Position numbers and translations under genes: made by a program. From positions 1 to 22,668 of the forward strand of contig CAZKDJ010000051.1 in assembly GCA_964551295.1 (NCBI GenBank): a stretch of DNA of 22,668 bases, given 5' to 3'. A model generated the notes under the pieces. That model was given only the letters and a program-made list of their open reading frames with translations, searched no databases and was not told where the DNA came from. Every line of letters begins with the position of its first letter. The first letter of the stretch is position 1. The stretch comes from JAFGED01 sp964551295. Lineage in GTDB: Bacteria > Chloroflexota > Anaerolineae > B4-G1. Positions 7,325 to 14,828 of this stretch are shown piece by piece.

Positions 7325-7561
7325 TCACGCCTGCTTCTGCTCTGGCTCGCTTTCCTCGTCTATCTCTTCGTCCTCCCAGCCGATGATCCAGACGCACAGG
7401 CCCGCCAGGCCAATTGTAGTCACGATCAGAGCAACCCACTGGCCTGCCGAGAATCCCACCTGCCGGGCCGAAACGACGAGGATAACGACAAAACCGACAG
7501 CCAGTACAAACCAGGCCGTCAGGCGTGGATGTTGGGTGACGAATTGCTTCAGAGAAGCCAT
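7325..7561 (-). CDS. Small two-helix membrane protein with acidic tail
   Basis: A 78-residue protein of unknown function. Two hydrophobic helices (about 16-34 and 43-62) are joined by a short loop. A strongly acidic, hydrophilic C-terminal tail (GWEDEEIDEESEPEQKQA) probably faces the cytoplasm. GGAGG lies four bases before the ATG. It sits between the zinc-ribbon gene (70-base gap) and the GNAT-like gene (34-base gap), all on the minus strand, so co-transcription is possible. No family is recognised. Confidence 0.7.
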   Translation of the reverse strand: MASLKQFVTQHPRLTAWFVLAVGFVVILVVSARQVGFSAGQWVALIVTTIGLAGLCVWIIGWEDEEIDEESEPEQKQA

Positions 7562-7595
7562 AAGACCTCCAGTAAGGTTAACGGCTGGGTTGCGA

Positions 7596-8102
7596 TCACA
7601 GCGGCCGCAGCACGCGCCGATTGCGCAACTGCTTCACTAGCACCGGATCTTGGTCGTCCAACTTGGCCTCGCGCGCAGCCTCTCGCCACGCTTTCGGCAG
7701 GCTGGCGACGGTCTGGGGCTGGTATCCAAGCTCGCTGAAGAACTCGATCTGGCGCGGAGAAAGCGCCGCGTGCGGCGGCAGCAACAGCGCAGCCTCACAC
7801 TGCAACGTAGCCGCAGCCTGTTCCATCTCGGAGAACAGAGGGGGCGCTGCTGTGGCGTATTCAGCGGCAGGCCAAATCAAAAGATTGATCACCCGGACGA
7901 CGAGATTCTCGGCCTGCCATCCCAGGATCCCGATCAGGTTATCACCTCGCTCGGCCAGCAGAAATCCCTCGTCTCCAAAGCTCTCGATGATGGTGATGTC
8001 GTCGACGCTCGTCTTGCCCAAGACACGATTGATGAATGCGGCGATCGCGCTCGCGTCGCTCGGTTTAGCCCTGTGTATTGTAACTCCTTGTTCTTGCGCC
8101 AT
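7596..8102 (-). CDS. GNAT-like N-acetyltransferase-family protein
   Basis: A 168-residue soluble protein. The opening VTIHRAKPSDASAIAAFINRV is the usual first strand and helix of GNAT domains. The following LLAERGDNLIGILGWQAENLVVRVINLLIWP fits the central beta strands, and EFFSELGYQPQ fits the late GNAT helix/strand with an F-x-x-x-G-(F/Y) motif. The canonical pyrophosphate-binding RxxGxG/A loop is not evident (the region reads AAPPLFSEMEQAAATLQ), so catalytic activity is doubtful. GGAGG lies seven bases before the ATG. It may be read from its own TATAAT-containing promoter in the 95-base gap to coaE. Confidence 0.6.
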   Translation of the reverse strand: MAQEQGVTIHRAKPSDASAIAAFINRVLGKTSVDDITIIESFGDEGFLLAERGDNLIGILGWQAENLVVRVINLLIWPAAEYATAAPPLFSEMEQAAATLQCEAALLLPPHAALSPRQIEFFSELGYQPQTVASLPKAWREAAREAKLDDQDPVLVKQLRNRRVLRPL

Positions 8103-8155
8103 GTCTCATCCTCCTCGTGCTTGTGGGTCTGGAGAGTCACACATCAACACACTCA

Positions 8156-8161
8156 ATTATA
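8156..8161 (-). promoter_or_regulatory. Possible -10 box before the GNAT-like gene
   Basis: A consensus TATAAT on the minus strand lies in the 8103-8197 gap between coaE and the GNAT-like gene. No good -35 is seen at 16-18 bases upstream (the sequence there reads TACCGG). The call is weak; read-through from the ABC-F/coaE unit is an alternative. Confidence 0.3.
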
Positions 8162-8197
8162 CTCCGAATATCCCTTTCCCGGTAGTCTGGGCGCGTT

Positions 8198-8791
8198 TCA
8201 AGAAATCAACAAACGCTTCCACGACTCGTTCACCTGCTCTCGCGTCTGCGCCAGCGTGCCGGAGGTGTCGATGACCACGTCGGCGCGGGCGATTTTCTCC
8301 TCCTGGGGAGGTTGGGCCTGCACGCGCTGCTGTGCCTCGGTCCGGCTTAGACCCCGCGCGCTCATGATACGGTCGACCTGCTGCTCGGGCCGGCAGGTGG
8401 TGACCCACACGCTGTCGCAGCCGTCGGCCATGCCGGCCTCGATCAGCTTGATCGCCTCGATGACCACCACGTCGGCCGAGCTTGTAGCCACCCGACGATC
8501 GATGACCGCGATGGTGGCGGGATGGACGATGGCCTCCAAGCGCGCCAGCGCCGCCGGGTCGGCAAAGACAATGTCCCCCAGCCGCTGGCGGTCGATCTCG
8601 CCATCGGCGGCCAGCACCCGCGGTCCAAAGGCCTCGACGATGACCGCGTGGACGGGCGACCCGGCCCGCATCACCTCGCGCGTCACCTGGTCGGCGTCGA
8701 TGGCCTCAGCGCCCAGATCGGCCAACATGTGTGCGACGGTGGACTTGCCCGTGGCGATGTTGCCCGTGAGGCCGATGAGTGTGGCCGTCAT
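8198..8791 (-). CDS. coaE: Dephospho-CoA kinase
   Basis: A 197-residue enzyme for the last step of coenzyme A synthesis, phosphorylating the 3'-hydroxyl of the ribose of dephospho-CoA with ATP. The N-terminus IGLTGNIATGKSTVAHML contains the P-loop (about 10-18). The substrate-binding segment AIDADQVTREVM, the VHPATIAVI motif near 90 and VVVIEAIKLIEAG follow the family order. Many orthologues have DIPLLFE there; this variant has EAIKLIE. The CoA-domain helix with CRPEQQVDRIMSARGLS is also present. Length is normal for the family. The start codon overlaps the ABC-F stop by four bases (ATGA), so translation is coupled to that gene. Confidence 0.93.
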   Translation of the reverse strand: MTATLIGLTGNIATGKSTVAHMLADLGAEAIDADQVTREVMRAGSPVHAVIVEAFGPRVLAADGEIDRQRLGDIVFADPAALARLEAIVHPATIAVIDRRVATSSADVVVIEAIKLIEAGMADGCDSVWVTTCRPEQQVDRIMSARGLSRTEAQQRVQAQPPQEEKIARADVVIDTSGTLAQTREQVNESWKRLLIS

Positions 8792-10674
8792 CCGACCGCG
8801 TCCTCCCAGGCCGCAAGCAGCTCGTTCAACTGTGCCTCGACCTGGTTGTACTCGGTGCCCAGTTGGCTCACCCGCTCGACCTGCTGTCGCTCGCTGGCGG
8901 CCGCCAATTGCGATTCTAGCTGCACCTTGCGCGCCTCCAACTGATGGATCGTGTCCTCAAGCTCAGCCTGACGCCGGACGCGGCGCGCCTCTGCGCGCTG
9001 GGCGGCCTTTTGCATCTCCCGCTCGCGCTCCCGCACCGTCCGCTCTGGCGACATCGCTTGTTGGGATCGCTGCTCTTGCCGGCGCTGCTCCTGCCACGCT
9101 TGGTGTGCCTCGTACCCCTCCTTGAACGCCCACAGCTGCGCCTCCTCGATCGCCCAGACGTGGGTGACCAGCCGGCGGATCAAATACCGGTCGTGGGTCA
9201 CGATCAGCAGCGTGCCGTCGAACTCGGCCAGCGCCTCCTGCAGCACCTCCTGCGAGGGGATGTCGAGGTGGTTGGTCGGCTCGTCGAGGATCAGGACGTT
9301 GGCGCCTTGCAGCGTCAGGACGGCCAGCGCCACGCGCGCCTGCTCGCCGCCGGAGAGGGCGCCGACCTGCTTGAAGACGTCGTCGCCGGAGAAGCGATAG
9401 CGGCCCAGCAAGTTGCGCGCCTCGCCCACCGTCATCTCTTGGGCATCCAGGATGGTCTCGAGCACCGTCTTTTCCGGGTCCAGGTCCGCATGTCCCTGGG
9501 CAAAGTAACCTACCTGCACGCTGGCCCCGACGCGCACGCGCCCGGCCAGCGGACTGATCTCGCCCAAAAGGGTGCGCAGGAGCGTGGTCTTGCCGGAGCC
9601 GTTGGGCCCCAGGAGCGCCACGCACTGCCCCCGCCGCAGCTCGAACTCGTCGATGGTGAAGAGAGGGGCCGCCGGGTCGTAACCCACGGCCAAGTCGTAA
9701 AAGCCCAGCACCAGGTCGCCGCTGCGCTGCGTCTCGCCCAGGTCGAGGCTCAGCGGGCGGTACGCGCGCAGCTGCTCGATGCGCTTCACTCGCTCCAGGC
9801 GCTTCTGCCGTCCCTGGGCATGGCGCGTGCGCTGCCCGGCCATGTTGCGGCGGATGAACTCCTCGGTGTGTTCGATGAACTGCTGCTGCCGCTCGTACTG
9901 GGCCTGCTGTAGCGCTTGCCGCTCGGCCTTTTGGATGGCATAGGCGCTGTAGTTGCCCCGGTAATGGGTCAGCCCGCCCCATGCCAGATCCCACACCCGG
10001 TCGACGACGGCGTCGAGAAAGGCCCGGTCGTGGGCCACGACGACCAGCGCGCCTTGCCAGGCGTTGAGATACCCCTCAAGCCATTCGATCCCTGCCAGGT
10101 CGAGGTGGTTGGTCGGCTCGTCCAGCAACAGCAGGTCGGGTTCTGCCAGCAGAAGCTGGGCCAAGAGCGCACGCGTTTTTTGCCCCCCGCTGAGCTGCGT
10201 TGTGGGGCGTTGGAGATCGTCTTCGGCAAAGCCCAGGCCGGTGAGCACCTGCTCGATGCGCTGCTCGTAGGTGTAGCCGCCGGCCAGTTCAAACGCCTCT
10301 TGCGCCCGGCCGTATCGCTCCAGCGCCTGTTCCTGATTGGCAGGGTTAGCCATGGCTGCCTCCAGGCGGCGCAGCTCGGCGGCCTGTGCCCGCAAATCGG
10401 CAAAGACCTCCAGCATCATCTCCCACAGCGTCCCCATGCCTTGAAAATCGGCCTGCTGAGGCAGATAGGCGATACTCAGCCCCTTGGCGCGGTGCACCTC
10501 ACCGGCAGTGGATGGTTCCAATCCGGCCAATATGTGCAACAACGTCGTCTTGCCGGAGCCGTTAGGCCCCACCAAGGCGATCTTGGCCCCTTGGGGAATC
10601 TCCAAGGACACACCTTCAAAGACATCCTGGGGACCGTAGGATTTGGCCAGGTTGCTGGCAGTCAGAATAGACAT
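8788..10674 (-). CDS. ABC-F family ATPase (Uup/EttA-like)
   Basis: A 628-residue soluble protein with two ABC ATPase domains and no membrane segment. The first domain has Walker A GPNGSGKTT (36-44), signature LSGGQ (161-165) and LDEPTNHLD with Glu186. The second has Walker A (356-364), signature LSGGE (440-444) and Glu465 in the same LDEPTNHLD form. The interdomain linker (about 245-310) is long, charged and helical, as in ABC-F proteins that reach the ribosomal P site. A C-terminal coiled coil (about 545-625) resembles the Uup/Vga-type C-terminal domain. The family resolves stalled ribosomes or protects them from antibiotics; which applies here is not clear. I chose ATG 10674, where the family's conserved start MSILTASNLAKSYG begins. 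A TTG four codons upstream is less likely. Confidence 0.93.
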   Translation of the reverse strand: MSILTASNLAKSYGPQDVFEGVSLEIPQGAKIALVGPNGSGKTTLLHILAGLEPSTAGEVHRAKGLSIAYLPQQADFQGMGTLWEMMLEVFADLRAQAAELRRLEAAMANPANQEQALERYGRAQEAFELAGGYTYEQRIEQVLTGLGFAEDDLQRPTTQLSGGQKTRALLAQLLLAEPDLLLLDEPTNHLDLAGIEWLEGYLNAWQGALVVVAHDRAFLDAVVDRVWDLAWGGLTHYRGNYSAYAIQKAERQALQQAQYERQQQFIEHTEEFIRRNMAGQRTRHAQGRQKRLERVKRIEQLRAYRPLSLDLGETQRSGDLVLGFYDLAVGYDPAAPLFTIDEFELRRGQCVALLGPNGSGKTTLLRTLLGEISPLAGRVRVGASVQVGYFAQGHADLDPEKTVLETILDAQEMTVGEARNLLGRYRFSGDDVFKQVGALSGGEQARVALAVLTLQGANVLILDEPTNHLDIPSQEVLQEALAEFDGTLLIVTHDRYLIRRLVTHVWAIEEAQLWAFKEGYEAHQAWQEQRRQEQRSQQAMSPERTVREREREMQKAAQRAEARRVRRQAELEDTIHQLEARKVQLESQLAAASERQQVERVSQLGTEYNQVEAQLNELLAAWEDAVG

Positions 10675-10712
10675 TTTTCGATTCAAGTGCGATTCAAAAG
10701 TCGCGGCTGCCC

Positions 10713-10740
10713 ATTATACCATGAGCCTTAAGCGTGCCAA
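10713..10740 (-). promoter_or_regulatory. Predicted sigma-70 promoter of the ABC-F/coaE unit
   Basis: On the minus strand TTGGCA (10735-10740, one mismatch) and a perfect TATAAT (10713-10718) are separated by 16 bases. Start would be near 10706, about 32 bases before the ATG. In the 10687-10864 divergent region the plus strand shows only a TATAGT (10763-10768) without a good -35 for the glycosidase-like gene. Confidence 0.65.
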
Positions 10741-10864
10741 CTTCTTGCCTCCGAGTTCGTTTTATAGTACACTCTAACTATCAGTCAACCGTCGACGGCT
10801 GGCCGTTCGTCAGCCGCTACCAGCAGAAGGGAAAGGGGGAGGCGTTCCCCAAGGGAGGATCGCG

Positions 10865-12163
10865 ATGCCTACGAAATTGGGAGCCCACGTCCTGCGCAGC
10901 GCAGCCCTGTTGGGCGAATTTATCCAAGCCGGGCCTGCCGTCGTCAAGTTTGTGGGCGACTGGGGTACGGCCGCCAACGTCCCGCCAGGTGTCCTGGTCA
11001 TTGGAGCCAAAGCGGGGAACTATGACGCTCAGCTTCAGAGAACGACCGGCAAGACGCCGCGCGAGGCGGCCGAGCAGTTCGTCGGAGACATGCGGCCGAC
11101 GTACGAGGCCAATTCCGCCATCACCTACTGGGAGGGACACAACGAGCCCGTGTGGAACTCTGACGAGGACATGGGCTGGTACGCTCAGTTCGAGATAGAG
11201 CGCATGAAGATCATGGCCGACATGGGGATCAAGTGCGTGATCGGCAACTATGCCTCGGGCTCGCCGCCCCTGAACCTGTGGCCCGCTTTCGTGCCGGCGC
11301 TCGAGGTCGCCAGGGATTACGAGGCCCTCCTGGGCGTCCACGAGTACAGTTGCCCGTGGATGTGGTGGATGACGGGCTCGTACCAGATGGACCCCGACGA
11401 GGATCAGGGGGACGAGGGCTGGACGACGCTGCGCTACCGCAAGGTCTACCGCCGGTACCTGATTCCCGCCGGGGTGGGAGACGTGCCCTTGGTCATCACC
11501 GAGACCGGCATTGACCCGCTGGTGAACCCCAAGCCGCCGGGAGCCAAGAGCGGCACGTGGTCGCAGATGGGTGACTATTGGCGGGAGCACGACAACGAGC
11601 CGGACAAGGCCGACTACTACTTCCGGCAGTTGGTCTGGTACGATGAGGAGCTGCAGAAGGACGATTACGTCATCGGCGCGACCATCTTTACCTTCGGCAA
11701 CTGGGGTGGGACGTGGAAGCATTTCGACATCGCCGGCACACCGGTGGCCGAAAAACTGATCGCGTACACGCAGAATGACCCGGCCAAGCCATTTCAATAT
11801 CCCGCCCAAGGGATGCTGCCGACCGGACCGACCGGACCGACCCAGCCTACGGAAGAACGCGGCAAACCCCGCGCCCAGTACGAGCGCACGTACGTGCTTC
11901 TGCCCCCGGACGCAGACGCCGACTGGGCCCAGGCGGTGGTGGAAGGCGCGTGGGATACGATGCGCTTTACCGTCGGCGGCAGCGCCGACGACGCCGGCAT
12001 TGGCGACCTGGACGCGCGGCGCGTGATCGCCGTCAACCCCGGCAAGTGGCCCGGCCCGCAGACGCTGGAAGAATTTTTCGCCAAGCACTATCCCGGCGTC
12101 GAATACATCCCCGTCACGGTCTCGACACCCGATGAGCTAACCCGGAAACTGAAGAATATGTAG
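10865..12163 (+). CDS. Clan-A glycosidase-like protein with C-terminal accessory domain, no signal peptide
   Basis: A 432-residue protein. Residues 1-305 look like a TIM-barrel glycosidase of clan GH-A: WEGHNEPVWN holds the Asn93-Glu94 acid/base signature after strand 4, and LVITETGID places Glu213 as the probable nucleophile after strand 7. Between them are Trp/Tyr-rich substrate-cleft segments (HEYSCPWMWWMTGSY). A GPTGPTQPTEE linker (about 321-331) leads to a domain of about 95 residues of unknown function (YERTYVLLPP, then GGSADDAGIGDLDARRVIAVNP). GGGAGG lies just before the ATG. No signal peptide is present, so the enzyme is either cytoplasmic or released by lysis or a special route. The substrate is unknown; a cell-wall or storage glycan is possible given the LysM neighbour. 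Confidence 0.65.
   Translation: MPTKLGAHVLRSAALLGEFIQAGPAVVKFVGDWGTAANVPPGVLVIGAKAGNYDAQLQRTTGKTPREAAEQFVGDMRPTYEANSAITYWEGHNEPVWNSDEDMGWYAQFEIERMKIMADMGIKCVIGNYASGSPPLNLWPAFVPALEVARDYEALLGVHEYSCPWMWWMTGSYQMDPDEDQGDEGWTTLRYRKVYRRYLIPAGVGDVPLVITETGIDPLVNPKPPGAKSGTWSQMGDYWREHDNEPDKADYYFRQLVWYDEELQKDDYVIGATIFTFGNWGGTWKHFDIAGTPVAEKLIAYTQNDPAKPFQYPAQGMLPTGPTGPTQPTEERGKPRAQYERTYVLLPPDADADWAQAVVEGAWDTMRFTVGGSADDAGIGDLDARRVIAVNPGKWPGPQTLEEFFAKHYPGVEYIPVTVSTPDELTRKLKNM
11820..11844 (+). repeat. Short tandem repeat in the interdomain linker
   Basis: The 9-base unit GACCGGACC occurs twice in tandem and then begins again (GACCC). It encodes the Gly-Pro-Thr repeats of the linker between the glycosidase-like domain and the C-terminal domain. 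Such a repeat can change length by slippage without changing frame. Confidence 0.6.
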
Positions 12164-12180
12164 CGCACTATCGAACGACA

Positions 12181-12212
12181 AGGCCCCCGCGACCGCGGGG
12201 GCCTGTTTTTTT
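12181..12212 (+). terminator. Rho-independent terminator of the glycosidase-like gene
   Basis: A perfect 10-bp GC-rich stem, AGGCCCCCGC (12181-12190) with GCGGGGGCCT (12195-12204), a GACC loop and a run of seven T (12206-12212). It begins 18 bases after the stop codon. The minus-strand side has no T-run, so it acts mainly on plus-strand transcription. Confidence 0.93.
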
Positions 12213-12238
12213 GGCCGACCAGTGCAGTCAACCCTCCG

Positions 12239-12595
12239 CTAGGGAAGGCGCAGTTCCTGCCCCACGTGGATCAAGTTGGGATCCTTGATCTGATCCTTGT
12301 TGAGCTCAAAGATCTCTGGCCAGCGAGCAGCGTCGCCGAGCTTTTCCTTGGCGATCTTGCTCAAGCTGTCGCCCGGCTGCACGACGTACGTTTCCTCTTT
12401 TTTCTCGGCCGCTTTCTTTGCCGCTACCTTTTCCGCAGCTTTAGCCATAGCAGCCCGGGCCTGCTCCGGGATGGTTGGATTCCCGCGACTGGTCTCCCGA
12501 TCTTTTTTGGCCTCTTCCTTCTTGCCCTTTTCCTTGGCGGCTTTGATAGAAGCCTGAACGTCAGGCGGTAGATGGGAAATATCGTCTTTTGCCAT
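12239..12595 (-). CDS. Small soluble LysM-domain protein
   Basis: A 118-residue protein with a Lys/Ala/Glu-rich, probably helical N-terminal two thirds (1-67) and one LysM domain (about 68-117). The LysM reads YVVQPGDSLSKIAKEKLGD, then IFELNKDQIKDPNLIHVGQE. The NKDQIKDPNLI stretch resembles the LysM of the YgaU/Kbp type of cytoplasmic proteins. There is no signal peptide or lipobox, so binding of exported peptidoglycan is not assured. AGGAGG lies seven bases before the ATG. It starts 60 bases after the last aldo/keto reductase gene and may be the distal gene of that operon or separate from it. Confidence 0.85.
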   Translation of the reverse strand: MAKDDISHLPPDVQASIKAAKEKGKKEEAKKDRETSRGNPTIPEQARAAMAKAAEKVAAKKAAEKKEETYVVQPGDSLSKIAKEKLGDAARWPEIFELNKDQIKDPNLIHVGQELRLP

Positions 12596-12621
12596 TTTAT
12601 TTCCTCCTCAAGCTTAATCTG

Positions 12622-12643
12622 CCGACGAGCTCGCGCTCATCGG
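12622..12643 (-). other. Stable GNRA-loop hairpin after the reductase operon
   Basis: On the minus strand CCGATGAGC-GCGA-GCTCGTCGG forms a 9-bp stem (one G-U pair) closed by a GCGA tetraloop, 12 bases after the last reductase stop. No T-run follows, so it is not a standard terminator. It could stop 3' decay and set different levels for the reductases and the LysM gene. Confidence 0.45.
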
Positions 12644-12655
12644 ATATCCAATTGA

Positions 12656-13819
12656 TCAAGGTAACTGGCAGACGTACGGCTTGCCCTCGCCCAGCACCTC
12701 GTGGACGATGGGCATCCACTCGCTGATGACGATGGACTGGGGGCACTTTTCCTCACACTCGCGACACTGGATGCACTGGCTGGCCCGCCTCTCTTCGGGT
12801 ATCCAGTTGTTGTACCCGTCGCGTGCGGAATCCGGCTTGTCGTACATGATGCCCTCGTTGTAGACCTCAAAGTTGCGCGGAATGTTCACGCCATTTGGAC
12901 ACGGCATGCAATACTCGCACTTGGTGCAGGGGATGGGACACAGTTTCTGGTACTTTTCCCGCACTTGATCGAAAAGGGCCAGTTCTTCCGCGCTCAGCGA
13001 GCCGACGCCCGACACCTCAGCGCTGGCGACGTTCTCCTCCACATGCTCCATCGCGCTCATGCCGCTGAGCACGACCGAAACCTCTGGCTGGTTCCACAGC
13101 CACTGCAACGCCCAATCGGCGGGCGTGCGCTGTTTCGCCGCGCCGTCCCAGATCTGCTGGATCGGATCGGGCGGATCGATCAGCCTGCCGCCCAGCAGCG
13201 GCTCCATGATCACCACGGCCAAGCCCTTGGATGCCGCGTACTTGAGGCCCTTGGTGCCGGCCTGGTTCTCGATATCCATGTAGTTGTGCTGGATCTGGCA
13301 GAACGTCCACCCGTCATATCCATCGACGATCTCCTGAAAGGCCTCATAGTCGTCGTGGAAGGAGAAACCCAAGTGCCCGATGCGGCCATCGGCAATCGCT
13401 CCCTCAGCCCACTCCCGCACGCCGAGGTCGCGCATCTTGAGCCAGCGGTCCTTGTTCAGCGCGTGGAGCAGGTAAAAGTCGATGTGCTCGGTCTGTAGCT
13501 TTTCCAACTGCTCGTTGAGCAGCTTGTCAAAGTCCTCCTGTGCTTCGACCTTCCAACACGGCAGTTTCGTCGCCAGCCTGACCTTTTCTCGATACCCGCC
13601 CTTGAGCGCGCGGCCGACAAATCGCTCGCTGTTCTCCTTGTGATACGGATACGCCGTGTCGACATAGTTCACACCATGGTCGATAGCATAGTGCAGCATC
13701 TCGGTCGCCTGCGGCTCGTCTATGTTCGCGCTCTCCCCACCAACCGTGGGCAGGCGCATGCATCCAAAGCCAAGCGCCGAAACTTTCCAATCCAGTTTTC
13801 CAAACTTACGATACTCCAT
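12656..13819 (-). CDS. Aldo/keto reductase with C-terminal 4Fe-4S ferredoxin module (copy 2)
   Basis: A 387-residue oxidoreductase starting at ATG 13819, with AAGGAG upstream; the reading frame continues further upstream but the homology begins here. The TIM-barrel AKR domain (1-285) has the catalytic tetrad Asp54, Tyr59, Lys85 and His119. The C-terminal part (about 305-387) holds two cysteine motifs: CxxCxxCxxCP (in PCTKCEYCMPCP) and CxxCxxCxxxCP (in CIQCRECEEKCPQ), the ligand sets of two 4Fe-4S clusters. This AKR-ferredoxin architecture is widespread in anaerobes but poorly characterised. It suggests electron exchange with ferredoxin as well as, or instead of, NAD(P)H. It is a close paralogue of the gene at 14829-15998. 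The operon context points to carbohydrate, polyol or hydroxy-acid metabolism. Confidence 0.9.
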   Translation of the reverse strand: MEYRKFGKLDWKVSALGFGCMRLPTVGGESANIDEPQATEMLHYAIDHGVNYVDTAYPYHKENSERFVGRALKGGYREKVRLATKLPCWKVEAQEDFDKLLNEQLEKLQTEHIDFYLLHALNKDRWLKMRDLGVREWAEGAIADGRIGHLGFSFHDDYEAFQEIVDGYDGWTFCQIQHNYMDIENQAGTKGLKYAASKGLAVVIMEPLLGGRLIDPPDPIQQIWDGAAKQRTPADWALQWLWNQPEVSVVLSGMSAMEHVEENVASAEVSGVGSLSAEELALFDQVREKYQKLCPIPCTKCEYCMPCPNGVNIPRNFEVYNEGIMYDKPDSARDGYNNWIPEERRASQCIQCRECEEKCPQSIVISEWMPIVHEVLGEGKPYVCQLP

Positions 13820-13854
13820 CTTGACTCTCCTTGATCGAAATTCTGCTAAACGAT

Positions 13855-14811
13855 TCACTCCAGGTCGGTCAGCCCGGCTACAATCTCCTCGATCGCGTCC
13901 AAATCCTCCTGGTCGATGCGCCATCCGGCGCCGCCGGCGTTCTCCCGTACCTGAGAGGGCCGCTTTGCCCCTGCCAGCGCCGTGGTCACGCCCGGCTGGC
14001 ACAGGTTCCAGTTGATGGCCAACTGCGCCAACGTCTTGTCGTACTTTTGCGCGATGGGCATGAGCTTTTCCACGGCGTCCAACCTCTTACGAAACGCCTC
14101 GCCCTGAAAGTTCGCGTTCCTCGAACGCTGATCGTCATCCAGGAACGTGGTGTCGGCGTCGAACTTGCCGGTGAGCAAACCCTTGGAAAGCGGGGCGTAG
14201 GCCATCACGCCGATCTCGTGCTCGCGGCAGAAGGGAAGAATTGGTGTGATCTCCCGCCTGCGCAGCATGTTCAGGGGATACTGGGCCACGTGCAGCTTGA
14301 TGCAGCTCTGCGCCTCCTCGATCTGCTCACGGTTGTAACGGGAGACCCCCACGGCGCGCACGACGCCGTCCTGCAGCAGCTTTTCCAGCGCCCGCATGGT
14401 TTCTGGGATCGGCGTATCGGGGTCAGGGCGGTGGATGATGTAAGCATCGATATAGTCGGTCCGCAGCCGCTTGAGGCTCTCCTGGACCGCCTGCAGGATG
14501 GTATCGTAACTGCAATCGACCCATCGCTCGCCCTGCTCGTTCCAGTGGTTGGCCACCTTTGTGGCGATGACCACCTCGTGGCGGCGTCCCTCCACGACCC
14601 TCCCGACGATCTCCTCCGCGTGACCCCGGCCATAGATGTCGGCGGTGTCGATGAACGTCATGCCGACGTCGATGGCCGCCCGGATGGCCGCGATGGATTC
14701 GTCGTCGTCCACCGGTCCCCAGTCCAGCCCGCCGATGGCCCAGGTGCCGATGGACACCGCCGAGACCATCACCCCGGGGGTTCCCAAGGGGTTATATTCC
14801 ATGTCCGTCAT
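13855..14811 (-). CDS. Aldo/keto reductase (no Fe-S module)
   Basis: A 318-residue NAD(P)H-dependent reductase of the AKR11/IolS-YhdN type. The start is ATG 14811 (MTDMEYNPLG), chosen for the GGAGG seven bases upstream; a later ATG at 14802 is possible. The tetrad is Asp55, Tyr60, Lys85 and His127. The barrel motifs VGVSRYNREQIEEA and AYAPLSKGLLTGKF are typical of this branch. Unlike its two neighbours it lacks ferredoxin cysteines and has an insertion near 87-102 (WNEQGERWVDCSYD). It lies 17 bases after one Fe-S paralogue and 35 bases before the other. All three are probably translated from one message and act on related substrates. Confidence 0.92.
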   Translation of the reverse strand: MTDMEYNPLGTPGVMVSAVSIGTWAIGGLDWGPVDDDESIAAIRAAIDVGMTFIDTADIYGRGHAEEIVGRVVEGRRHEVVIATKVANHWNEQGERWVDCSYDTILQAVQESLKRLRTDYIDAYIIHRPDPDTPIPETMRALEKLLQDGVVRAVGVSRYNREQIEEAQSCIKLHVAQYPLNMLRRREITPILPFCREHEIGVMAYAPLSKGLLTGKFDADTTFLDDDQRSRNANFQGEAFRKRLDAVEKLMPIAQKYDKTLAQLAINWNLCQPGVTTALAGAKRPSQVRENAGGAGWRIDQEDLDAIEEIVAGLTDLE

Positions 14812-14828
14812 CTTTCGACCTCCAGCGC

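Noticed and set aside
7650..9125. Long plus-strand open frame of 491 codons
   Set aside because: It lies antisense to the GNAT-like, coaE and ABC-F genes, is rich in Arg/Ser/Pro low-complexity sequence and has no recognisable domain. Such frames are common opposite GC-rich genes.
10734..11198. Plus-strand frame starting before the glycosidase-like gene
   Set aside because: It overlaps the glycosidase-like gene in another frame, has no ribosome site, and its translation shows no family pattern. The gene at 10865 has a GGGAGG site and conserved motifs.
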